Source: Dama dama
Taxonomy: Eukaryota; Chordata; Mammalia; Artiodactyla; Cervidae
Assembly (NCBI RefSeq): GCF_033118175.1
Contig: NC_083698.1
Coordinates: 75,051,001 to 75,115,000, forward strand
Direction: 5' to 3'
DNA length: 64,000 bases
This document shows, piece by piece, positions 1 through 12,167 of this stretch; the first letter of the stretch is position 1, and each line of letters starts with the position of its first letter. The notes under the pieces are model-generated. The model saw nothing but the letters and a program-made list of their open reading frames with translations. It did no database searches and was not told where the DNA came from. Position numbers and translations under genes: made by a program.

Positions 1-619
1 TCCATCTGACAGTAGGCAATTCAGAAACATCGTCAAAGCCCCAAAGTCCAGGCTCAGGCATCAACCCCGGCCAGGTGTTAACCAAGCCAAGGAGCTTGCT
101 GGCTGGAGCCAAGAGATCCACGACCCTCTTGTCTCGGGTGGAGCCCACCCCGCCCCTCTCCTGTGCTGCCCTTTTCAGGCACCTCCTGGAGGCCCTCTGC
201 CTCCAGTCAGCTTCTTGTTTCAAGAGAGAGCAGAGGGAACCCCAAACCGGGAAAGACATTTTTAATCAGTTACCAGACGCCTTTGAACTTCAACAGGAGT
301 CTCCTTCAAGGTGCGCTTCAAATTTAAAGTGGAAGCTGCCGAGAGAGGCAGTCTGAGATAATCTGAACCAGAGTGGCAGAGGCCAGGCGTGCACGTGTGT
401 GTGTCAGCCGGGCCTCACAGCCCCATCTCGCAGACACAGACATTAGACACGGACTCAGAGCTCCCCGCCTGCTCTAAGGATCACCCTGTAATTCTGCCTG
501 GGTGCAAGCAAGGGAACAAGAGGTCACCCCCACTGGGTCCCCACTGGGACCAACATTCCTTTGGGGCCCCAAACCCATGGTTTCGTCATCTACAAGAATG
601 AGATGTTAATTATCATTCT
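1..619. other. Unassigned sequence, no gene recognised
   Basis: This stretch is richer in G+C than most of the window and shows no repeat I recognise. A 93-codon plus-strand frame (75-356) and a 70-codon frame (389-601) are open, but neither has a recognisable domain, a signal peptide or a good splice context. I treat both as chance. An exon continuing from outside the window cannot be excluded. Confidence 0.4.
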
Positions 620-828
620 TTTTTTTCTTCTAATTTATTTTCAATGAAGTTTAGTTGATTTACAATATTGTGTTAATTTCTGCTGTACAGCAAACATATA
701 TATATATTCTTTTTCCTATTTGTTTCCATTATGGTTTATCCCAGGATATTGAATACAGTTCTGTATACAGTAGGACCTTGTTGTTTATCCATTCTCTATA
801 TAATACTTTGCATCTGCTCTGATTATCA
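620..828 (-). mobile_element. L1 LINE 3' end (ruminant type), antisense
   Basis: The plus strand reads as the reverse complement of the ruminant L1 3' region: a T-rich start, then the blocks built around 'ttgatttacaat', 'gttaatttctgctgtacag' and 'aggaccttgttgttta'. The same blocks recur at 53480-53745 and 61666-61900. Only about 200 bp of the 3' end is present, typical of a heavily 5'-truncated insertion. Confidence 0.8.
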
Positions 829-904
829 TTCTTAATATGGGTGTTTATTATTTGCTATTTGTTATTTCAGGACTAAATAATTTCTCTGAGCCAGCAATCA
901 TTGT

Positions 905-1035
905 CCAAAGTGCTTCAGCAACAATTCCTCATTTAACCTTACCCAAAACATTGCAAGGAAGGTAGCATCATTCCCACTGCACAAATTAGGAAACCAAAGC
1001 TCAGAGAAGTTAAATAAACTGGCCTGGAATACAGT
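905..1035 (-). mobile_element. MIR SINE fragment, antisense
   Basis: The order 'cctcatttaacctta', 'aaggaaggtagcatcattccca', 'caaattaggaaaccaaagctcagagaagttaa' follows the reverse complement of the MIR core (antisense reading: ctcatttaatcct ... gaggtaggtactatt ... gaggaaactgaggctcagagagg). It is strongly diverged, as expected for this ancient mammalian family. Confidence 0.65.
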
Positions 1036-3596
1036 GTGGTGGAACAGGGGTTACTAAGGACATATTGTGATGATTAGGAAATAGGACTGGAGAGCAGAAA
1101 GCTGACTTTAGAGAAAAGAATGTTTGTTAATTGGCTTTAAGTGACATCTGTGCAATTAGCCCTCCTATTGAACTGATCTTAATTTCCTCTGGGCCACGGA
1201 TCTCCCATCAGGAAAATGGGACTCATGACTCAGCCCTTAAGACCAACTCATTAATTAATTGACTCGTCTATAACCTCAATATGCAAAGTCTTGACTCAAT
1301 TGTGAAGCATTCATATCTATCTGCTCATTCATAAAGCACTTACAAAAGGCATGCAGGCTGTGTGTATGTGTGCATATGTGAGTTAAAATGCAGCATCTAT
1401 TTAGCCAGTGGTCCCCAACACAGGCAGTGTATTGGATACTCTAGAAATCACAGTTTAAATGATGGGGGACACTGAAAAGAAGGTATCCCTTTAGAAGAAA
1501 TAATGAGGTCTTTTTGTCTAATTGCTCATTTATCACAGGATTTTATCTCAGTCTGCCAACCTGCAAAAAAGGAAAAGGCAGCCACAGATTTAGCCTTGTT
1601 CTCTACAACTTTAACCAGCATGTGCTTCTAATGAAGCCAAGACTTTCTGGGCTGGAGAATTTACTGGTCTAGAAGGTAACTGAATGTTCTATCACCTCCT
1701 CTAATTGAACAGTAATAAAAATGTCACAAACGGTGTCAATTACCCATTGATGGGTTGCTTTCCTATTTACCTTTTAAGACATCAAGTGGTTCTGGAAAAT
1801 ACTCTGGCTGCATGTTTTTCCTCCCAACTGCCCCCACCCCCAGTAATATATCTTTCAGAAGTGACAAGGAGAGACAGTGTCGCTTGTTGGTGTCTGGTCA
1901 TTAAATATCTGTTGGAATCCGTGACTTAGGTTGGGTCCAGACATTCAATCACAGAATGGGGGGAAAAAGTCAAAATAAAAGCAAAACGTGAGTGTTGGTT
2001 AATTATGATCTAAAAGTCAATAAAGTCATCTGATGGCAGATTTAGGGGAACTCATTAGAGAGTGGAATTCAGTTGTGGAGAAAAGCATGCTGCTACAGCT
2101 CCGAAGTCAGCCAGTTTCATTAGGGTCCTCAAATGGGATGAGAGAAATGCCTCCAGGGTCTGAGTCCTGTGCCCGCTCCCCATCCAGGTCGACTCCCAGT
2201 AAAGCATCTGCAAAGTATTTACAGAGATAAGTCAAGAGGTAAGTAAAGAGCAAGATAGCCAGGTATCCAACACAAGCTGCTTTCTTCTCATTTCACAGAA
2301 TTAAATTGCTTGCTTAAAAATGAATGCCAACCAAACTTCAGGACCATAGAGATTGCAGTGGATGCAGTCTTGCTGGGCCAGCATCAGGCATCTTAAATCC
2401 ACAGGCACCAGGGAGAGAGTTGTAACCCTTTTGTGTGTGTGACCATTTTGAGAGTTGCTATTAATAAGAAACCAAGTAGTGCTAGGCTGCAGAAAATGAC
2501 AGTGAGAGCTCCTTGTGAACCATATAGTATATATTTGTTTAAGTGTGGAATTCGCTCTGGAACTTAAGTCTCCCGAAGCAAAGCCATAAAACAGGCAGTG
2601 TTTATCTTTGGCTTCTCACTGCCAGAATCCTCTCCTTTGAGGGGCCCTCTGCTCCCTGCATGTTTGTCCTCATGCCTCAGGGTCCTGCTCCTCAGCCTCT
2701 TAAAACTTACCTATCAATCTTTTATGAGTCCTGCATCCATCTCATGACACCTATGCCAGGCTATGAGGGAGTGACGAAAAGATGAGTAAACTGTAGTCTG
2801 TGTCTCCCAGGATCTGTGAATATTGTTGGAGAAAGAAGAGATGAAGGTATGACAAGCATCCATCCTACTGTCTCTGAGCCTTTCCTTAAAAGAGAAATGT
2901 CCTCTTCTCCCTGTTTATCAGACAAGGTGATCTGATTTGAGGCTCACAAAATCTCAAACTGAGCCCATTTACCCAGATGGCCATACTTACAAAAAAAGAA
3001 AAGAAAACTGCATGAAATCAGAGCATCTTCTCAAGCAATTAGACCCAAGCAAAGGGCGAGAGGCAAGCGGTGAATTAGAAGACTATGTTTGCACTACTGT
3101 GTGTGCTTACGTGGTCCATTTCTGTTGTCCAGTCTGTAGGAGCCAGATTTTCTCTGCTTTAAAACATGGAAATAAAGATCTGGCATGACATATTTCTCTG
3201 AAGGTGATGCCTTTCCTGGTAGGGAGGGATTTCATGTATCAACATGAAATAGATGGGCCCCGAAATAGAAAAAGAAATGCGCAAAAAGAAGAAGTACATA
3301 CCCATTAAAGGAGAAAAGAATTCAATTTTATTAATACCCAAGTCCAAATTAAAGAACTGTGTCATTTTTCATATATGGATAGTGTCCAAAATTGGCGAAG
3401 GATTGATGAAGAGGAGACAGCAGTTTGCTGCTTAGCACCAAGTGTAAACGGACACAGTCCTTTTACAGAGCAATTTTCTGATCAGTAATCGTGAAAATGT
3501 TCATAGCCTTGGGCTTGGTAATTCTCCTTCCAAGAATGTATCCTTAGAAAATAAGCTGAGATGCATTTGAGGCTCTGAGCACAAAAGCATCCAGCA

Positions 3597-3630
3597 CCCC
3601 CCACCTCCCCGCATCCCCCCCACCCCGCCC
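3597..3630 (-). other. G-quadruplex candidate on the minus strand
   Basis: Five C runs of 6, 4, 7, 4 and 3 bases (3597-3602, 3607-3610, 3615-3621, 3623-3626, 3628-3630) are separated by 4, 4, 1 and 1 bases. The minus strand therefore meets the usual pattern of four or more G runs of at least three with loops of 1-7, and the plus strand could form an i-motif. No gene start is seen nearby. Confidence 0.6.
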
Positions 3631-4746
3631 AGCATGACTGCCTTGTCTGGGCTGGGCTGCCAGGAAGCCTCCTGCACCAGCTTACCCCCAGGGAGCAGCT
3701 TATACTTTTCAAACACACTGAAGGAATCCAGATGTGCTCCTGACCTCCCGATGGTCTAACCTCATGTCGGCCCTCGCTCCTTTAACCTCGGGGCTATTAG
3801 CAGGTTTCTGCCTGTGTCTCTGCCACTTACTCAGTCTGCACAGTGCCCCTCTTTCACGGAGGGTGAGTCATGAGTTCGCCTTTTCTTTGACATCAGTCTC
3901 ATCGAGCAGAAATTCCTGGAGGTTTGGTGTGCATATTTCAGCCTGCCCAAGCACCAGCGCTGGATGCAGTTTTCCCTCTTATTTTTCTGTGGATTATTTT
4001 AATGGGGATCTGAAAGGAGAGGAATTAGACTCTTGTTCTGATACCACAGACATCACCCAGAAGTCCTGGGTTTCTTTTCTAAAAACAGAAGAGCATCAGA
4101 AGGAGGTGAGAAGGGAAGAAAGGGGAGAGCTCCATTTGTGGGACTCCCCTTCATAATTGCAGATAAATCGCTACAAGCTTGTCTGTTAGTGTGAGTTATT
4201 TTAAACAGTTTGCCACTTGTCTGGATGTTACTGAATGGGGATTCGGTGGGGAGAGGATTGTTGGAGAAAGAAAAGATGGACTTATGTCAAACAGAAAGAA
4301 ATATAGCTGGAGAATAGCAGACTTCTGGGGAAGAATAATTGAGATGTGATGCCTTGATGCAAGAGAAAGGACTGGCTTGCCATGAAGGACCTTTAGAATC
4401 TAGAGTCAGGGTAACTGACAACTGGAGAAGTCATAGTCATGATGTGTACCAAGAAGCAGAAGGGAGAGAGTTTCCTGAAAGTCTAATTTTGTCCCGTTTG
4501 CAATTTTTCCTACACATCTGATGGAAGCAATCGTCTCCTTTGCAATCCCTGAATCAAAGGTCCACCTTAATGAATGGCATAAAGTTGTTTGACTACACAA
4601 AAACCATTTCTTCATAGAGTTATTAAGTTAGTTGGTTACTTTGAAAGCGAGGAGTAGATAGCCAAATGCTTTCAGAGTTAACATACAGATTTGACAGAAC
4701 ACAACCGTAGTTGTGTGGAGGCAGAGTTGGCATTACAAAACACTTT

Positions 4747-4949
4747 GTTGTTGTTTAGTCACTAAGTCATGGTTGACCCTTTACAACCCCATGGACTGTA
4801 GCAGGCTCCTCTATCCATGAGATTTCCCGGGCAAGTACAGGAGCAGGTTGCCATTTCCTTCTCCAGAGAATCTTCTTGACCCAGAGATTGAACCTGTAGC
4901 TCCTGCATTGTAGGTGAATTCTTTACCACTGAGCCATCAGGGAAGCCCC
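4747..4949 (-). mobile_element. Bov-tA SINE, antisense, with target duplication
   Basis: A tRNA-Glu-derived ruminant SINE in reverse: Bov-A body first (tagtcac ... ccatggactg ... tctccag), then the tRNA-like head (cctgcattgtagg ... gagccatcagggaagcc). The 9-bp direct repeat aaacacttt flanks it at 4738-4746 and 4950-4958, which fixes both ends. Confidence 0.93.
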
Positions 4950-4958
4950 AAACACTTT

Positions 4959-7359
4959 AGAACACACTAAACCATGCAGCTGTAGTTTATCTTTTAATAT
5001 TCTTCTGAGGTCTACAGACCTCTCCTTTTTTTCCATCTTCAAATGACCCATGTTTGATCTTCTCTAGAGGGTCTTTGGTTCTATATGGCACATCATAGTA
5101 AAGATAGCCATACAGACAGGGAAAATCCAGACTTGATTTGGCAATTATTATTATTATTATTATTACTTTGAATCACTGAGAACCTTCAAAAAATTGTCAC
5201 TGAGTTCAACACAATTTGTCGTACATCAGTGATGTGCATGTGTGTGTGTAAAAACTGTTTTTAAGACCAGGCTGATTATAGCTGGAAAATGCTTGAGCAA
5301 AAACAAAGCTGATCAAGGAAATTTGGCTGATGTTTAACAGCTGTTTCCTGGGTACATATCTGTTATATTTTTTCAACCACAATTAAATGTGATTTTAATA
5401 ATCATTTGGTATTTAAATAATATACTATGATTGTCATATGGAATTTTAATTAAATGCACGTTTTCTTCTAAAATATGAAGCGTTACCACTGTGAAAAGAC
5501 CTTTTCTCTCCTAAGAAGATTTTTTAAGAGTAATGTTCTCTGTGATTCAGTAAAAAACAAAACAAAACAAAAAAAAACAACCTTTTCCAATATTATTTAC
5601 CCTCCTCCACTAATCCGGCATTTGATGAGTCTTGAGGGAAATGAAAGACAAGAATTTTAAACTAAGTAAGTGTTCTCATAATCTCCAAATGAGGATAATG
5701 AAAACAGTGCACAGAAGGATATGCGTAAGATAAAACATGCTTCAAGTAAATAGCACATAAGAAGCAGAAGTTGCTTCCATTCTGTCTCTGTTCAAGGCAT
5801 TTCCTCTATGCCATGTTTGTAAAGCAGTCACATTCCATCTTCTTTACCTTTGTTCTCCTTTCCTTTGGGAAACTTTATATCTTATACATTTTCCCCTCAA
5901 CATTCAAAGTCTCTGAACTTAGATCTTAGTTAAAAGCAAACTTGTAAATGGAACTTTTTGAATCACCATCCATTCTTCCCAGACTGCAGAAAATCAGAGT
6001 TTGGGTGCTCATCACACATGTGTGCTAAAAGCCCCTTTATTTTCTATCATTTTATATAATCATTTTTAAAGCATTATTTTTCTGGTAGTGTCCTTTTATG
6101 ATTTCTGCCACCTGTTCACCTATTCTTACCTGTGGTCTCAATGTGTCTACTGAACTCTGACCAGCCCAGGATCTAAAGATTGGTATTAGAAATCAAATGA
6201 TTGAGCAGTCAATGACAATTAAAAATGACTAAAATGTGTGGCTCTTCCCCTTCATCAAGGGGTAACAGCTTCAGCAGCTGCCTTTCCTTTTTGTCCTTCT
6301 GTTTGCTTTTTATCTTCTTGGAAATCCAAGAACCTTTTCTGTTAGAAGCGTGTAAACCAGATTTCAGCCTCATTTCAGAGCAAAGGACAGTTTGTCATCC
6401 AAGTAGTGAATACAAGACAACTTCCAGTTATTTTTTAAAGCCAAAAGTTAACATACTAAAGGGAAAACACTGTTTTCCCAAGCTCTAGTTGTTACAAAAT
6501 GCCAATAAGCATCTTTCAAATATATTTAATCTATAAAAGCCACAAGACTTTTTTCTAATGTCTCCAGTCAACATTTTCTAGTAATAAAAAAATATATTTT
6601 CTAAAGTTTGGGGTAATGACGTAAAATATACTTAATTACTTTTCTGCCCTTAAGTTTCAACCCTCCTATAGAGAGTCTAGAATAGAATAGAAAGATCTCA
6701 CACTTGTTCACAACTTGGACCTCAGGTTGGGTAAGAAAATGTCTCCTCCCTAGGACATAGGGAACCTGATACCAGCTGAGCTGAGAGGAAAACAGGAGGT
6801 TGAAATCTTCAAAGTATAGAGGGGAAGCATGAGCCACCAAATGCAGAGGGCAGAGCAGATATCATAGGCTAAAGGATGGAACAAGGACTAGAGGGCCAGA
6901 GAGACAAGATCATGGAACCAAGTGCCGGAGCTCTCCAGAATGTCAGCCGGGGTCCTTCGTGACATTCCGTAGAGTACCATCACAGCCACCAAGGCAGAGG
7001 GCCAGGATGCAGAGTGGAGGGCAGGGTCTGGGATGCAGGAGCTAAAAGTGAGGATGGAGAGGCATTTCTGGTACCTGGAAAGCCCACAAGCTTCATGATT
7101 GAGGCACTGGCAGATGATGCACAGATGTGAAAAGAGAGTATAATCTAGCTCCTATTCTTCCATACTTCTCTACTGCTAAGGTAGTAAAATATACTTATCA
7201 GAAGGATGACAAATATGTGGAATAAAATCTAACATGCTCTTCTTCTTAGCCCACAGTCAGCATTGCCAAGAGATTATGGGACTCTTTGCATAAGCAAGTT
7301 TCAAAATTCTTTTCAATACAGTCTTCTTACTAATATTAAGGACCACGAGGCGTTGACAA
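4959..7359. other. Unassigned A+T-rich stretch, no gene recognised
   Basis: It contains an (ATT)n microsatellite near 5143-5166 and an (AAAAC)n-like tract near 5548-5580. The two longest frames (87 codons at 6225 plus, 79 codons at 6601 minus) have no known motif. The part around 6840-7090 is more G+C-rich but carries no signal I can name. Confidence 0.4.
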
Positions 7360-7572
7360 AGGGCTTCCCCTGTGGCACTAATGGTAAAGAATCAACCTGC
7401 CTGTGCAGGAGACGCAAAGACGCAGGTTTGATGCCTAGGTGTGGAAGATCCTCTGGAGAAGGGAATGGCAACCCATTCCGGTATTCTTGCCTGGAAAATC
7501 CCATGCACAGAGGAGCCTAGTGGGTTACAGTCCACGGGTCACAAAGAGTCGGACATGACTGAGCACACACAT
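7360..7572 (+). mobile_element. Bov-tA SINE
   Basis: Complete tRNA-Glu-derived head (gggcttccc ... aatggtaaagaat ... tgcaggaga) with the Bov-A body (ggagaagggaatggcaaccca ... attcttgcctgga ... agagtcggacatgactgagc). The head shows diverged box A/B positions. It ends in an ACACACAT tail. Confidence 0.92.
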
Positions 7573-7808
7573 ATCACCAGGAGCTGACACTCAAGTTAAG
7601 CCCATTTGCTTTCTCTACTTCACACTGTTCTTTGATGCAGACAATCTCTGCCTTTATATCTTCTCTAGTTGCTTGTTGGCTACTGGTGACATAGCCCAGT
7701 GCTGGGACTGGCTCTTACCAGCTCACATTGCCAAGCATTAATTTTCAGGAAACTTGCAAGACAGTTGTTAGTCACAGCCATCTTTCATCTTTAAGAGTTA
7801 AATTATAT

Positions 7809-7931
7809 AAGGAATTCCCAGGCAGTTCAGTGGTTAGAGTCCAGGCTTTCCCTGCCAGGGGCCCAGGCTCCATCCCTGGTCAGGGAATTAAGGTCCCACA
7901 AACTGTGTGGTATGGCCAAAAGGAAAAAAAA
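7809..7931 (+). mobile_element. CHR-2 type SINE with 16-bp target duplication
   Basis: The head aattcccaggcagttcagtgg, the internal ccatccctggtcagggaatt and the terminal tgtggtatggcc match the CHR-2 (cetacean/hippo/ruminant) tRNA-derived SINE. An A-rich tail follows. The perfect 16-bp repeat aagagttaaattatat lies on both sides (7793-7808 and 7932-7947), so both ends are certain. Confidence 0.93.
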
Positions 7932-7947
7932 AAGAGTTAAATTATAT

Positions 7948-8671
7948 TAAAAAAAAAAAACAAATACTCAAAAATCCCTACTTCCTAATTATTTTATGAC
8001 TACTTGTGAGGTTATTTACATCTATTGTATCTGTATGGTGAAAATATTATTACCTGTACTATTGAGGTTGTTTATGTTTATTGCATCTGTATTGTAGAAA
8101 GATCTATCGTATCTTTTTTTTTTTTTTTTTTTACTGCTTTACCATGAAACATCTCTTCCTCACCCCACTGTTCAATGGCAATATTGGTCTTTAAAAATCG
8201 ACCAGAGTGTAAATTCCACCGAAATAGGCAAACACTATAAATCAGCCCTCCAAGGTAGTCTGTTATTAAACATTTACCAGCACACTATTGAACACAGTAC
8301 TACTCGAAGAGAGGAAAAAAGTTGGAGGAGTGGAAGCCAGACATTTGAGAAGACATCATCTGGTGAAAGAGTAGAATGACTCTTGCTGTGAGGGTTAGGG
8401 TCTGTGTGCTCATTTTGGTGTGCTCCATGGGCAAATCAACAGCATTTACAAGGTTATGAAAGGATAAACAGTGCCTCTGAAAGCACCAATCATCTTACCC
8501 AATGAAAAAGTGCATCTCAAATGATGGGTTTTTCTGTAAATTGCCATGGAGAACCTTTGAGGTGATTCTCACAGGAGAAACCAATAGAGTATAGGTGACC
8601 AGGAAAAGAATGGAAATTGATATATATCAACATGAAGGAACTACAAGAGGAAAAGAGGGATTGGAGACAGT
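7948..8671. other. Unassigned sequence between SINE and BovB
   Basis: It holds an A/T-rich tract and a T run at about 8109-8132. No gene or family is recognised. The short frame that starts at 8595 enters the BovB insertion; only its part after 8684 is reverse transcriptase. Confidence 0.4.
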
Positions 8672-8683
8672 AGTGATGATATA

Positions 8684-9168
8684 TGCAGAGTACATCATGA
8701 GAAACGCTGGGCTGGAAGAAGCACAAGCTGGAATCAAGATTGCTGGGAGAAATATCAATAACCTCAGATATGCAGATGACACCACCCTTATGGCAGAAAG
8801 TGAAGAAGAACTAAAGAGCCTCTTGATGAAAGTGAAAGAGGAGAATGAAAAAGTTGGCTTAAAATTCAACATTCAGAAAACTAAGATCATGGCATCCAGT
8901 CCCATCACTTCATGGCAAATAGATGGGCAAACAGTGGAAACAGTGGTTGACTATTTTTCTGGGCTCCAAAATCACTGCGGATGGTGATCGCAGCCATGAA
9001 ATTAAAAGACACTTGCTCCTTGGAAGAAAAGTTATGAGCAACCTAGACAGCATATTAAAAAGCAGAGACATTACTTTGCCAACAAAGGTCCATCTAGTCA
9101 AAGCTTTGGTTTTTCCAGTAGTCATGTATGGATGTGAAAGTTGGACTTTAAAGAAAGCTGAGCACTGA
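8684..9168 (+). pseudogene. BovB reverse transcriptase C-terminal fragment (broken)
   Basis: The frame entering from 8684 carries the RT motif NLRYADDTTLMAES, with the catalytic Asp pair encoded at 8766-8780, followed by the KSLLMKVKEE helix. Near 8960 the frame shifts: the continuation (GSKITADG ... CESWTLKKAEH) is read in another phase to 9168. The segment lacks endonuclease and upstream RT motifs, so it cannot be active. It would have supported target-primed reverse transcription in the intact parent element. Confidence 0.9.
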
Positions 9169-9557
9169 AGAATTGATGCTTTTGAACTATGGTGTTGGAG
9201 AAGACTTTTGAGAGTCCCCTGAACTGCAAGGAGATCCAACCAGTCCATCCTAAAGGAGATCAGTCCTGGGTGTTCACTGGAGGGACTGATGTTGAGGCTG
9301 AAACTCCAATACTTCGGCCACCCAATGCAGAGAGCTGACTCATTTGAAAAGACCCTGATACTTGGAAAGATTGAGGGCAGGATGAGAAGGGGATGACAGA
9401 GGATGAGGTGGTTGGATGGCATCACTGACACAATGGACATGAGTTTGGGTAGACTCCAGGAGTTGGTGATGGATAGGGAGGCCTGGCATGCTGCAGTTCA
9501 TGGGGTCACAAAGAGTTGGACAAGACTGAGTGATTGAACTGAACTGAACTGAACTGA
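8684..9557 (+). mobile_element. BovB LINE, 5'-truncated, with target duplication
   Basis: An RTE-type LINE carrying the end of the RT domain, the C-terminal region and the 3' UTR, ending in the (AACTG)n tail typical of BovB. The 12-bp repeat agtgatgatata flanks it at 8672-8683 and 9558-9569. The copy begins inside ORF2 just before the RT active site, so it was truncated on insertion. Confidence 0.95.
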
Positions 9558-9569
9558 AGTGATGATATA

Positions 9570-10640
9570 AAAAATAGGCATGGGGAAGATGCCCAAAATA
9601 ATTATTTTAGAGGAAGTATTAATGCAGATGGAAAAACTAAAGCCATGGTATTGCTCCTTTTTTTGATAATGTTTGAGTGGGTAAGCCAGTGGATTTCAGT
9701 TGTGTTCCCAAGAAGATTCAGACTGTAGGAGAGAAGCTAAGAGGAGGTTCAAGATGACAGAAGACTAGGTTCCACTTACCCTCTTACCAGGGCAGCTAGT
9801 TTTCTCATTTCCCATTGGGTTTTCTAGTATGATTCCATTTGAAAAAGTGCTGCTTCTGGTTTCAAAACATGGGGAAAATATGAAAAAAATAAAAATTGGG
9901 TTTCTATTTCTTTAACTGAAACATAAATTTATAATCAAAGACATTACAAGAATCCAATCAAGCATATTTAAAATGTCATTATTGAAAAATCAATTTTAAA
10001 TACAACAACTCTAAATTATCTACCTATTCCTGAACCACTGAATAGTGGTGTGTTTCAGGCATAGATATTTTTTAATTGAAACACATAATTTTATTAATAC
10101 ATATTTTGGCCATCTATTAAAACATTTGCTGAGTTTTTAAAAGTAGGAACCAGGTATGAAAGGCTGAACAAGCAGAAAGGAACCATTATACATAGGGTCT
10201 TTAGAATCTGGGTCTGTAGTTTCAGTTGAGGGTGACATGATTAGATTTGCATTTTGAAAATGGACTCTGATTCAATGTGGAGAACAGATTTGAATGGGCT
10301 AAGAATAGATATGGGAATATTAGTTAGAAGACAATTAAAATGGTCCAGACTTACTATGGTGGAGACGTGAAGATGCACACAAGTGGATAAAAAAGATATT
10401 TGAGAAGTAAAATGAGCAAGGCTTTTAAAAAGAGGAAAGTGTAGAGAATGAATCTTGGGTTGCTGATCTATACAACTGAAAGAGAGACCTGAGTTATCCA
10501 ACTGAGATAGGGAATTGTAAACTAGAGGGGAGGAGGTAGATTAGAATCTGATTTGAGTGTATTGTCTTTGAGACATCTTTGAGGTATTCAAAAAGGAGAT
10601 TTAAGATGAACAGGTGGATATCATGCCTCTACAACTTAGA
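9570..10640. other. Unassigned sequence with a probable ancient repeat
   Basis: The part at about 10190-10620 (gggtgacatgattagatttgc ... aatggtccagactta) resembles an old mammalian interspersed repeat that I remember but cannot name with confidence. The rest is A+T-rich and unassigned. No gene is seen. Confidence 0.35.
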
Positions 10641-10744
10641 ATGAGATATTATTCTCATATAGTTTAATCACATAACATAATTCATCCATTTAAAGTGTAC
10701 CATTCAATGGTTTGTAGTATTTTGACAGGATTGGCAATCATCAG

Positions 10745-12073
10745 TTCAGTTCAGGTCAGTCGCTCAATCATGTCCCACTCTTTGTGGCCCCATGGACTGC
10801 AGCATGCCAGGCCTCCCTGTCCATTGCCAACTCCCGGAGTTTACTCAAACTCAAGTCCATTGGTCAGTGATGCCATCCAACCATCTCATCCTCTGTCATC
10901 CCCTTCTCCTCACACCTTCAATCTTTTCCAGCATCAGGGTAAAGACCCCAGTGAGTCAGTTCGTCACATCAGGTGGCCAAAGCACTGGAGTTTCAGCTTC
11001 AGCATCAGTCCTTCCAATGACTATTTAAGACTGATCTCCTTTAGGATGGACTGGTTGGATCTCCTTGCAGTTCAAGGGACTCTCAAAAGTCTTCTCCAAC
11101 ATAATAGTTCAAAAGCATCAATTCAGTGCTCAGCTTTCTTTAGAGTCCAACTCTCACATCCATACATGACTACTGGAAAAACCATAGCCTTGACTAGATG
11201 GACCTTTGTTGGCAAAGTACTGTCTCTGCTTTTTAATATGCTGTCTAGGTTGGTCATAACTTTTCTTCCAAGGAGCAAGTGTCTTTTAATTTCATGGCTG
11301 CAATCACCATCTGCAGTGATTTTGGAGTCCCCAAAAATAAAGTCTGTGACTGTTTCCACTGTTTCTCCATCAATTTGCTATAAAGTGATGGGACCAGATG
11401 CCATGATCATGGTTTTCTGAATGTTGAGTTTTAAGCCAACTTTTTCACTCTCCTCTTTCACTTTCATCAAGAGACTTTTTAGTTCTTCTTCACTTTCTGC
11501 CATAAGGGTGGTGTCATCTGCATATCTGAGGTTATTGATATTTCTCCCAGCAATCTTGATTCCAGCTTGTGCTTCATCCAGCCCAGTGTTTCTCATGATG
11601 TACTCTGCATATAAGTTAAATTAGCAGGGTGACAATATATAGCCTTGACATACTCCTTTTCCTATTTGGAACCAGTCTGTTGTTCCATGTCCAGTTGTAA
11701 CTGTTGTTTCCTGACCTGCATACAGATTTCTCAAGAGGCAGCTCAGGTGATCTGATATTCCCATCTCTTTCAGAATTTTCCAGTTTGTTGTGGTCCACAT
11801 AGTCAAAGGGTTTGGCATAGTCAATAAAGCAGAAATAGATGTTTTTCTGGAACTCTCTTGCTTTTTTGATGATCCAGGGAATGTTGGCAATTTGATCTCT
11901 GGTTCCTCTGCCTTTTCTAAAACCAGCTTGAACATCTGGAAATTCATGGTTCACATACTGTTGAAGCCTGGCTTGGAGAATTTTGAGCATTACTTTACTA
12001 GCGTGTGAGATGAGTGTAATTGTGAAGGAGTTTGAGCATTCTTTGACATTGCCTTTCTTTGGGATTGGAATGA
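10745..12073 (-). mobile_element. BovB LINE, antisense, 5'-truncated, inside L1
   Basis: It starts with the reverse of the 3' tail (tcagttcag ... gtcgctca) and runs through the 3' UTR and RT domain to the upstream RT region. An 8-bp repeat aatcatca (10737-10744 and 12074-12081) marks the ends, and the host L1 reads continuously without the insert. RT motif A (FCFIDYAKPFD) and the RYADD motif (11513-11527) are still encoded, in different frames. Confidence 0.92.
11123..11990 (-). pseudogene. BovB reverse transcriptase fragment (frameshifted)
   Basis: Three minus-strand frames make up the piece: 11616-11990 (MLKILQARLQQYVN ... QAGFRKGRGTRDQ ... motif A with its Asp), 11378-11596 (RYADD and the following helix) and 11123-11359 (GSKITADG to CESWTLKKAEH). 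Breaks between them and the missing N-terminal endonuclease rule out function. Confidence 0.88.
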
Positions 12074-12167
12074 AATCATCACCAGAACCAATTTTAGAAC
12101 CTCTTCATCAAATAAAAAAGAAACCTATTCCCACAAGAAGTCACATACAGTTTCTCCCTCACCCTAT

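Larger units (their letters stand above)
829..4737. other. Long unassigned stretch with one MIR, no gene recognised
   Basis: Apart from the MIR and the C-rich block listed separately, I recognise nothing here. The longest open frame (3734-4156 plus, 140 codons) starts with a hydrophobic stretch and turns into low-complexity Ser/Glu-rich sequence without any known motif. Composition is ordinary A+T-rich mammalian intergenic or intronic DNA. Confidence 0.4.

Noticed and set aside
75..601. Two short plus-strand frames in G+C-richer sequence at the window start
   Set aside because: No motif and no conserved-looking signal. An exon cannot be shown without upstream sequence.
3734..4156. 140-codon plus-strand open frame with a hydrophobic start
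   Set aside because: No known domain, no splice or promoter context, and low-complexity C-terminal part. Frames of this size arise by chance in 64 kb.
8910..9440. 176-codon minus-strand frame at the first BovB, and similar antisense frames in the other copies (for example 10695-11420 plus)
   Set aside because: They are the antisense of BovB ORF2 and recur in each copy because the sequence is shared, not because they encode a protein.
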